From contig DMLD01000009.1 in assembly GCA_003453515.1 (NCBI GenBank), forward strand, positions 1 through 5,181: a DNA stretch of 5,181 nt, in the 5' to 3' direction. This stretch comes from Lachnospiraceae bacterium (GTDB lineage: Bacteria > Bacillota > Clostridia > Lachnospirales > Lachnospiraceae). The notes beneath the pieces were generated by a model. That model saw nothing but the letters and a program-made list of their open reading frames with translations. It was not told the origin of the DNA and did no database searches. Made by a program: the position numbers and the translations under genes. Below are positions 1 to 5,181 of the stretch, piece by piece (the stretch's first letter is position 1; the number at the start of each line of letters is the position of its first letter).

Positions 1-1050
1 CTTCGTGAGATCATGGCGAAGCTGGGCTTCAGAACAGTAGAGGAGATGGTCGGAAGGACGGACTGTCTTAAGGGCAGATACGACGGCAGAAGTGACAGGG
101 CGGCACTTGCAGACCTTAGCAGGATACTTGACGACAGATATGTAAAGGTCGAAAACAGCCATTTCAAGCCTGCCGACTCGTTTGACTTCGGACTTGATAG
201 GACTTTAGACGCAAGGGAGCTCATACCGGTCTATAACAGTCACAAGACAAAGAAAAATATAAGGATGGACGTAGGCATATCCAGTACCGACAGAAGCTTC
301 GGAACACTCCTTGGCAGCAGGATAACCGCGGAGTATCCGGGCGGTCTTGACGAGGATTCGATAGTTGTCAATGTCCACGGCGGCGGAGGTCAGTCCTTTG
401 GCGCATACATCCCTAAGGGGCTTACACTCAGGCTCTACGGTGACGCAAACGACGGCTTCGGAAAGGGACTGTCCGGCGGAAAGCTCATAGTCACTCCGCC
501 TGAGAAGGCTGCGTATCCGGCGCATGACAATATCATCATAGGAAATGTGGCGCTGTACGGAGCGACCGGAGGAAAGGCTTATGTGTGCGGAATCGCAGGG
601 GAGAGATTCCTTGTGAGAAATTCCGGCGCAACAGCCGTGTCCGAGGGCTGCGGGGATCACGGGCTCGAATACATGACAGGAGGAAGAGCGGTGATACTTG
701 GTCCGACGGGAAAGAACTTTGCCGCGGGGATGAGCGGAGGCATTGCCTACGTGCTTGACACCGATCACACCCTGTACCTGCGCATGAACAAGGAGATGGT
801 AACGCTTGGCGAAGTCACGGAAAAATACGACATGACCGAGCTCGAGTCCATACTCAGGGATTACGAAAGGGAAACAGGCTCGGTATTTGCAAAGGAGGTA
901 TTGGACAATTTTGAAAAATACCTTCCGGATTTCAAAAAAATAATCCCAAATGATTATAAGCGTATGCTGTTAGCCATAGGAAAACGCGAAGAGCAGGGGA
1001 TGGACTATGACAATGCTGTTTTGGATGCTTTTAAGGAAGTAGCAGGCTAA
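1..1050 (+). CDS. gltB: Glutamate synthase large subunit, C-terminal part (5' truncated by window)
   Basis: This is the end of the large (alpha) subunit of glutamate synthase (GOGAT), which hydrolyses glutamine and transfers the ammonia to 2-oxoglutarate to give glutamate. The frame is open from base 1 (LREIMAKLGFRTVEEMVGR), a conserved stretch just after the FMN synthase domain, so the ATG at 13 is internal and the gene begins upstream. About 349 codons are present; full-length proteins are usually near 1500 residues, so the amidotransferase and FMN/Fe-S domains lie outside the window. The visible part is the GXGXG beta-helix domain, roughly codons 118-255, with family motifs HGGGGQSFGA, GDANDGFGKGLSGGK, NIIIGNVALYGATGG, GERFLVRNSGATAV, GDHGLEYMTGG and GKNFAAGMSGGIAYVLD. 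A charged helical tail follows and ends with FKKIIPNDYKRML, the usual GltB C-terminal signature. The TAA stop is 14 bases before gltD, its partner subunit. No frameshift or lesion is seen. Confidence 0.96.
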   Translation, partial: LREIMAKLGFRTVEEMVGRTDCLKGRYDGRSDRAALADLSRILDDRYVKVENSHFKPADSFDFGLDRTLDARELIPVYNSHKTKKNIRMDVGISSTDRSFGTLLGSRITAEYPGGLDEDSIVVNVHGGGGQSFGAYIPKGLTLRLYGDANDGFGKGLSGGKLIVTPPEKAAYPAHDNIIIGNVALYGATGGKAYVCGIAGERFLVRNSGATAVSEGCGDHGLEYMTGGRAVILGPTGKNFAAGMSGGIAYVLDTDHTLYLRMNKEMVTLGEVTEKYDMTELESILRDYERETGSVFAKEVLDNFEKYLPDFKKIIPNDYKRMLLAIGKREEQGMDYDNAVLDAFKEVAG

Positions 1051-1055
1051 GGAGG
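1049..1055 (+). promoter_or_regulatory. Ribosome binding site of gltD
   Basis: AAGGAGG is a full match to the Shine-Dalgarno core. It overlaps the gltB stop codon and ends 9 bases before the gltD ATG at 1065. It fixes the gltD start and points to translation from a shared gltB-gltD transcript. Confidence 0.85.
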
Positions 1056-1064
1056 AAAAGAGGA

Positions 1065-2534
1065 ATGGGACGTTTGGACGGATTTTTGCTGTACGAAAGA
1101 AGGGAAAATGATCTTGTGCCGCCGGATCTGCGAATAGAGAACTTCGATGAGTTTCATGAGTATGCCGACACGGAAAAAAGGAGAGAGCAGGCGGCAAGAT
1201 GTATGAACTGCGGGGTACCGTTTTGTCAGTCTGCCATGAACCTGTCCGGCATGGTGGTAGGGTGTCCTTTGCACAATCTCATACCGGAGTGGAACGATGC
1301 GATCTACAGAGGGCAGGATGAGAACGCACTTTCAAGACTGTTAAAGACAAATCCCTTTCCGGAGTTTACCGGGAGAGTGTGTCCTGCGCTGTGTGAAAAA
1401 GCGTGCATCAACGGCTGTGATGGCGAGAGCGTAACAGTGCATGACAACGAGCTTTATATCATTGAGACTGCATATAAAAACGGAAGCATGAATGCCAAAA
1501 TACCGGAGAGAAAAAGCGGTAAAAAGGTCGCTGTCATAGGCAGCGGTCCGGCAGGACTCTCGGCTGCTTATACGCTCACACAGCGTGGCCATTCGGTGGT
1601 CGTATACGAGAGAGAGGACGAGATCGGCGGGCTTTTGATGTACGGAATACCGAATATGAAGCTTGATAAAAAGGTCATAAAAAGAAGAAGAAAAATATTA
1701 GAGGACGAGGGTATCATTTTTAAGACGGGCTGTGATGTCGGACGTGATATCGGCTTTGACAAAATAGAGAAGGAGTACGACGCGGTGATCCTTTCCTGCG
1801 GAGCCAAGAGAGCAAGGGAATTGGATGCTGCCGATACCGGGACAAAGGGAGTCAGATATGCGGTCGATTTTCTCTCGGAGGTGACCTCTCATCTCATGAA
1901 TGACTCGTTATCCGCGATCGAAGGCAGTGTGCGCGACAAGGCTGTGGTAGTCGTCGGAGGAGGCGATACCGGCAACGACTGTATAGGGACCGTGATACGA
2001 CTTGGAGCGGGCTCGGTCACGGCGCTCGAGATGATGCCAAAGCCACCCGAAACCAGAGCCAAGTCAAACCCATGGCCGCAGTGGCCGAAGGTTCTGAAGA
2101 CAGATTACGGTCATGAGGAGGCTGTATATAAGTACGGCTCGGATCCCAGAGTGTTCGAGACGACGGTCGATGAGGTGATAAAAAAGAACGGCAGGATAAC
2201 AGCCATAAAAACTGTCAAGGTGAGCTTTAAAAACGGGAAGCTTGTGAAGGATAAAAAGACGGTGAGGGAGATACCCTGTGATCTTTTGCTGATAGCCGCG
2301 GGATTTGTCGGAGCAGAAAAGTATCTTGCAGAGCAGGCGGGCATAGAGCTTAACGAGAGGGGTACCGTAAAGACCTCTTCGCCTGATGATCATCAAACCA
2401 TGAAGCCGGGCGTGTTTGCCGCAGGCGATATGCGACGGGGACAGTCATTGGTCGTATGGGCGATAAGCGAGGGAAAAAACTGCGCTGCGCAGGTCGATGA
2501 ATATCTGATGGGATATTCGACAAAAAGATCGTGA
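1065..2534 (+). CDS. gltD: Glutamate synthase small subunit (NAD(P)H, Fe-S, FAD)
   Basis: This 489-residue protein is the beta subunit of GOGAT. It oxidises NAD(P)H on FAD and passes electrons to the large subunit. The N-terminal Fe-S region has Cys46, Cys49, Cys54 and Cys67, then the FPEFTGRVCPALCEKAC block with Cys106, Cys110 and Cys114. The first dinucleotide fold is KKVAVIGSGPAGLSAAY (about residues 153-169). The conserved GGLLMYGIPNMKLDK follows at 188-202, then the second nucleotide-binding fold VVVVGGGDTGNDC (294-306). The C-terminal FAD motif is GVFAAGDMRRGQSLVVWAI (449-467). Length is normal for the family, and the N-terminus MGRLDGFLLYERRE is the usual GltD beginning. The start is supported by a strong ribosome binding site. 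Related flavoproteins (NfnB/SudA type, dihydropyrimidine dehydrogenase) share this fold, but direct coupling to gltB makes GltD the firm choice. Whether NADH or NADPH is used cannot be read from the sequence. Confidence 0.97.
   Translation: MGRLDGFLLYERRENDLVPPDLRIENFDEFHEYADTEKRREQAARCMNCGVPFCQSAMNLSGMVVGCPLHNLIPEWNDAIYRGQDENALSRLLKTNPFPEFTGRVCPALCEKACINGCDGESVTVHDNELYIIETAYKNGSMNAKIPERKSGKKVAVIGSGPAGLSAAYTLTQRGHSVVVYEREDEIGGLLMYGIPNMKLDKKVIKRRRKILEDEGIIFKTGCDVGRDIGFDKIEKEYDAVILSCGAKRARELDAADTGTKGVRYAVDFLSEVTSHLMNDSLSAIEGSVRDKAVVVVGGGDTGNDCIGTVIRLGAGSVTALEMMPKPPETRAKSNPWPQWPKVLKTDYGHEEAVYKYGSDPRVFETTVDEVIKKNGRITAIKTVKVSFKNGKLVKDKKTVREIPCDLLLIAAGFVGAEKYLAEQAGIELNERGTVKTSSPDDHQTMKPGVFAAGDMRRGQSLVVWAISEGKNCAAQVDEYLMGYSTKRS
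2499..2518. repeat. Short perfect inverted repeat at the 3' end of gltD
   Basis: Two 7-base arms, GAATATC and GATATTC, are separated by the 6-base loop TGATGG. The repeat lies inside the last codons of gltD, about 55 bases before the carA start. The stem is AT-rich and no T-run follows it directly, so it does not look like an intrinsic terminator. It may be chance, since it encodes ordinary C-terminal residues. Confidence 0.3.
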
Positions 2535-2562
2535 TATTTTTCTAGGATAATCAAAGGTTTAT

Positions 2563-2568
2563 GAGGTG
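2563..2568 (+). promoter_or_regulatory. Ribosome binding site of carA (decides the start)
   Basis: GAGGTG pairs with the extended anti-Shine-Dalgarno (the GAGGTG part of AAGGAGGTGATC). In that register the GAGG core ends 6 bases before the ATG at 2573, which is ideal spacing. The site lies inside the extra codons that would be added by the upstream ATG at 2561, and so argues for the 2573 start. The 2561 ATG has only AAAGG at 2553-2557, just 3 bases away. Confidence 0.6.
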
Positions 2569-2572
2569 GACT

Positions 2573-3670
2573 ATGAAGAAGAAAAAGCTGATACTCGAGG
2601 ACGGAAGTGAGTACACGGGCGACGGTTTCGGTGCCGATGTGACCCGTGTATGCGAGATAGTTTTCAACACATCCATGGTGGGATATCAGGAGATAGTTTC
2701 CGACCCGTCGTATACGGATCAGGCGATAGTGATGAGCTATCCCCTGATCGGCAATTACGGGATCACGGATGAGGATTACGAGAGCAGGCTTTTGGGACTT
2801 GGAGGGTTGATCGTGAGGGATTACAACGATCAGCCTTCCAATTTCCGTTATACAAAAACACTGTCTGAGCTGCTTGTCGAGGGCGGAGTTCCGGGTATAA
2901 CGGGGATCGATACCAGAAAGCTCATACGAAGCATCAGGGATATGGGAAGCAGGAGAGCGATCATAACCGATGCGGATGTGAGCGTCGAAAAGGGACTTGA
3001 TATCATAAGACAAACGCCTGTGCCGCACGATGCGGTAAAAAGAGTGAGTGTTTCCAAAAAACGCTATGTTCGTACCTCCAATGCAAAAGCAAATGTGGTC
3101 GCGATCGATTGTGGGATGAAGACCGGCATCATAAAGCAGCTTAAGGAGTATGGCTGCAACGTAACGGTGGTTCCTTATAACACATCCTTTGAGGATATTT
3201 GTATGCTCAAGCCGGACGGTATATTTGTATCAAACGGACCCGGAGACCCCGAGGATGTTACGCCGGTCATAGACGTGCTGAAAAGGATGCGCGGAAGGCT
3301 CCCGATGTTTGGGATATGTCTCGGGCACCAGCTGATAGCCCTGTCATATGGAGCGAAGACCTATAAGCTGAAATTCGGTCACAGAGGCGGCAACCATCCC
3401 GTGAAAAATCTGTTTACCGGGAAGATAGAAATAACCTCGCAAAACCACAGCTACGCGGTGGATACTGATTCCGTGGAGGGGACAGGGCTTGACATATCGC
3501 ATATAAATCTTTTGGACAATACGGTCGAGGGGCTTGTGTGCAAAAAGGACAGGGTGTGCTCCGTTCAGTATCATCCCGAGAGCAGTCCGGGACCCGAGGA
3601 CAGCAGGTGGTTTTTTGAGGAGTTTGTAAAGGCTATGTGCGAAGGAAAGGCAGGGAATGGTTATGTCTAA
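2573..3670 (+). CDS. carA: Carbamoyl phosphate synthase, small (glutaminase) subunit
   Basis: The small subunit hydrolyses glutamine and channels ammonia to CarB for carbamoyl phosphate synthesis, feeding pyrimidine and arginine pathways. From ATG 2573 it has 365 residues, normal for CarA. The N-terminal CPSase domain (about 1-150) includes [34 protein letters not shown] (Ser46 matches the glutamine-contact Ser47 of E. coli) and [20 protein letters not shown]. The class I amidotransferase domain (about 172-355) starts at [17 protein letters not shown], with the oxyanion-region SNGPGDP (220-226), the nucleophile Cys249 in FGICLGHQ, and His334 and Glu336 in [10 protein letters not shown]. The triad is complete, so glutamine use is expected. 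An in-frame ATG at 2561 would add MRWT to give 369 residues; 2573 is preferred because of its ribosome binding site and because [11 protein letters not shown] is the typical CarA opening. It lies 38 bases after gltD and overlaps carB. No attenuator or terminator is visible upstream. Confidence 0.96.
   Translation: MKKKKLILEDGSEYTGDGFGADVTRVCEIVFNTSMVGYQEIVSDPSYTDQAIVMSYPLIGNYGITDEDYESRLLGLGGLIVRDYNDQPSNFRYTKTLSELLVEGGVPGITGIDTRKLIRSIRDMGSRRAIITDADVSVEKGLDIIRQTPVPHDAVKRVSVSKKRYVRTSNAKANVVAIDCGMKTGIIKQLKEYGCNVTVVPYNTSFEDICMLKPDGIFVSNGPGDPEDVTPVIDVLKRMRGRLPMFGICLGHQLIALSYGAKTYKLKFGHRGGNHPVKNLFTGKIEITSQNHSYAVDTDSVEGTGLDISHINLLDNTVEGLVCKKDRVCSVQYHPESSPGPEDSRWFFEEFVKAMCEGKAGNGYV
3642..3656 (+). promoter_or_regulatory. 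Ribosome binding region of carB inside carA
   Basis: A purine-rich run (AAGGAAAGGCAGGGA) lies in the last codons of carA. AAAGG at 3646-3650 sits 6 bases before an in-frame ATG at 3657, and AGGGA at 3652-3656 sits 6 bases before the ATG at 3663. Spacing alone therefore does not decide between the two starts. Termination at the carA stop and re-initiation is also possible because the genes overlap. Confidence 0.5.
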
Positions 3671-5181
3671 GAGGACGGATATCAAAAAGGTACTCGTGAT
3701 AGGCTCGGGACCGATCGTTATAGGGCAGGCAGCCGAGTTTGATTATGCGGGGACACAGGCATGTCTGGCGCTCAAGGAAGAGGGGTATGAGGTTATACTT
3801 GCCAACTCCAATCCCGCAACGATCATGACGGATAACATGATCGCCGACAAGGTCTACATGGAGCCTCTGACACTCGAATACATGGCGAAGATATGCAGAT
3901 TTGAAAGACCCGATGCCATAGTGCCCGGCATAGGCGGACAGACCGGACTCAACCTCGCGATGAAGCTCTCGGACAAGGGAGTTTTGGACGAGTGCGAGAT
4001 AGAGCTTTTGGGAACCTCCAAGGAGAGCATAAGGACGGCGGAGGACAGGGAGCTTTTTAAGGAGCTTTGCCTAAGGATAGATGAGCCCGTGATACCGTCC
4101 GAGATAACCTACAGCGTTGAGGAGGGCTTGGAGGCAGCAAATAGGATAGGATATCCGGTCATACTGCGTCCGGCGTTTACGCTCGGAGGAACCGGTGGAG
4201 GGTTCGCGGATGATGCGGAGGATATGAGAGAGAAGATGAAGACCGCGCTCACGGCATCTCCGGTAGGACAGGTTCTGGTCGAAAAGAGTATACGCGGATA
4301 TAAGGAGATAGAGTACGAGGTCATACGTGATAAAAATGACACGGCGATCACGGTCTGCAACATGGAAAACCTTGATCCCGTGGGTATACACACCGGAGAT
4401 TCGATAGTTGTTGCACCCTCGCAAACCTTGACCAACAGAGAATACCAAATGCTCAGAAACTCCGCATTAAAGATAATAAGGGCGCTCGGCGTGGAAGGGG
4501 GCTGCAACGTCCAGTTTGCTCTTGACCCACAGTCGTTTAAGTACTATGTGATAGAGGTCAATCCGAGGGTGTCAAGATCATCCGCACTCGCGTCAAAGGC
4601 AAGCGGATATCCCATAGCCAGAGTCTCTGCAAAGATAGCCGTGGGAATGACTCTCGATGAGATAATGCTTGCAAATACTCCCGCCTGCTTCGAGCCGTCA
4701 CTTGACTATGTGGTGACCAAGATGCCCAGATTTCCGTTTGATAAATTCACACTCGCATCAAACGTTCTCTCGACCCAGATGAAGGCGACGGGCGAGGTGA
4801 TGAGTGTCGGCAGGACGATGGAGGAGAGCCTTCTAAAAGCCATAAGATCACTGGAGGACGGGAAAAACCATATACATCTGGAGAAGTTTGACTCGGGACA
4901 CATGAGCCAAGACGCACTTCTTGACTATATAAGAGAGGGGACTGATGACCGTATATACGCCATCGCGCAGCTGATGTGGATGGGAGTCGATCCCTATCTT
5001 ATATACCAAAGGACCATGATAGATATGTTCTTCCTTGACAGGATAAAAAACATAGTCGACCATGAGAAGCTTTTGGAGGGAGTAGCGCTTAACGAGGAGC
5101 TTCTGAAAAATGCCAAGCGGATGGGCTTCTCGGATTCCTACATAGCCGAGCTCACGGGCATGAGTGAGGATGAGGTATGGG
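3663..5181 (+). CDS. carB: Carbamoyl phosphate synthase, large subunit, N-terminal half (3' truncated by window)
   Basis: CarB makes carbamoyl phosphate from bicarbonate, ammonia supplied by CarA, and two ATP. From ATG 3663 the frame stays open to the window end, giving 506 codons of a protein that is usually about 1070 residues. The opening [30 protein letters not shown] closely follows the family N-terminus, which supports this start over the in-frame ATG at 3657 (which would add MV). The carboxyphosphate domain spans about 1-400: [20 protein letters not shown], Arg129 in AEDRELF, Arg169 in [36 protein letters not shown], and the metal-ligand set Gln284, Glu298 and Asn300 ([29 protein letters not shown]), equivalent to E. 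coli Gln285, Glu299 and Asn301. Most of the oligomerization domain follows (about 401-506). The carbamoyl phosphate-forming and allosteric domains lie beyond the window, so effector control cannot be judged. The start overlaps carA by 8 bases, typical of translational coupling that balances the subunits. Confidence 0.97.
   Translation, partial: MSKRTDIKKVLVIGSGPIVIGQAAEFDYAGTQACLALKEEGYEVILANSNPATIMTDNMIADKVYMEPLTLEYMAKICRFERPDAIVPGIGGQTGLNLAMKLSDKGVLDECEIELLGTSKESIRTAEDRELFKELCLRIDEPVIPSEITYSVEEGLEAANRIGYPVILRPAFTLGGTGGGFADDAEDMREKMKTALTASPVGQVLVEKSIRGYKEIEYEVIRDKNDTAITVCNMENLDPVGIHTGDSIVVAPSQTLTNREYQMLRNSALKIIRALGVEGGCNVQFALDPQSFKYYVIEVNPRVSRSSALASKASGYPIARVSAKIAVGMTLDEIMLANTPACFEPSLDYVVTKMPRFPFDKFTLASNVLSTQMKATGEVMSVGRTMEESLLKAIRSLEDGKNHIHLEKFDSGHMSQDALLDYIREGTDDRIYAIAQLMWMGVDPYLIYQRTMIDMFFLDRIKNIVDHEKLLEGVALNEELLKNAKRMGFSDSYIAELTGMSEDEVW

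Noticed and set aside
13..15. ATG at 13 as the start of a short gene
   Set aside because: The frame is open upstream to base 1 and the codons before the ATG (LREI) match the conserved GltB sequence, so the ATG is internal.
205..768. Antisense open frame of 187 codons within gltB
   Set aside because: It is opposite the most conserved part of the GXGXG domain and its translation resembles no known protein; it is a shadow frame.
2499..2541. Intrinsic terminator after gltD
   Set aside because: The 7-base hairpin is AT-rich, lies inside the coding region, and the T-run begins about 18 bases after the stem instead of directly following it.
2517..2551. Sigma-A promoter for carA (TCGACA ... GATAAT)
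   Set aside because: The spacer is 23 bases where about 17 is needed, and there is no extended -10 TG; other positions give poor -35 matches.
2393..3028. Antisense open frame of 211 codons across the gltD-carA junction
   Set aside because: It lies opposite two firmly identified genes, its protein has no recognisable motif, and I see no ribosome binding site or promoter for it. The codon bias of the sense genes tends to keep antisense frames open.
4071..4507. Two overlapping antisense open frames (125 and 132 codons) within carB
   Set aside because: Both sit opposite the carboxyphosphate domain with its conserved residues, and two overlapping frames on the same strand are what a compositional shadow gives.

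Overview
The window is a compact stretch of housekeeping genes, all on the + strand: the 3' end of gltB, complete gltD, complete carA, and the 5' half of carB. The genome is probably a Clostridia-type Firmicute, most likely near Lachnospiraceae. This rests on the style of the protein sequences (for example the long CQSAMN...GCPL loop in GltD), strong AGGAGG-type ribosome binding sites, mid-range GC, and a very heavy use of ATA (Ile) and AGA/AGG (Arg) codons. The family-level placement is inference.

Layout: 1-1050 is the C-terminal GXGXG domain of the glutamate synthase large subunit, cut by the window start. 1065-2534 is the glutamate synthase small subunit. A 38-base gap follows (26 bases if an upstream in-frame ATG is used). 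2573-3670 is the carbamoyl phosphate synthase small (glutaminase) subunit. 3663 to the window end is the N-terminal half of the carbamoyl phosphate synthase large subunit, overlapping carA by 8 bases. No gap exceeds 40 bases, so there is no room for an unannotated gene, RNA gene or mobile element. The other long open frames, mostly antisense, are shadows of these genes.

How they work together: GltB and GltD form NAD(P)H-dependent glutamate synthase (GOGAT), which turns glutamine plus 2-oxoglutarate into two glutamates. CarA and CarB form the glutamine-dependent carbamoyl phosphate synthase, which spends glutamine amide nitrogen, bicarbonate and two ATP to make carbamoyl phosphate for pyrimidines and arginine. 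The spacing suggests one transcript, so two major glutamine-consuming enzymes are probably co-expressed. No attenuator, terminator or convincing promoter is seen between them. All active-site residues checked are intact. I found no undescribed system here; the findings are modest points about operon layout, start sites, codon use and small structural variations.
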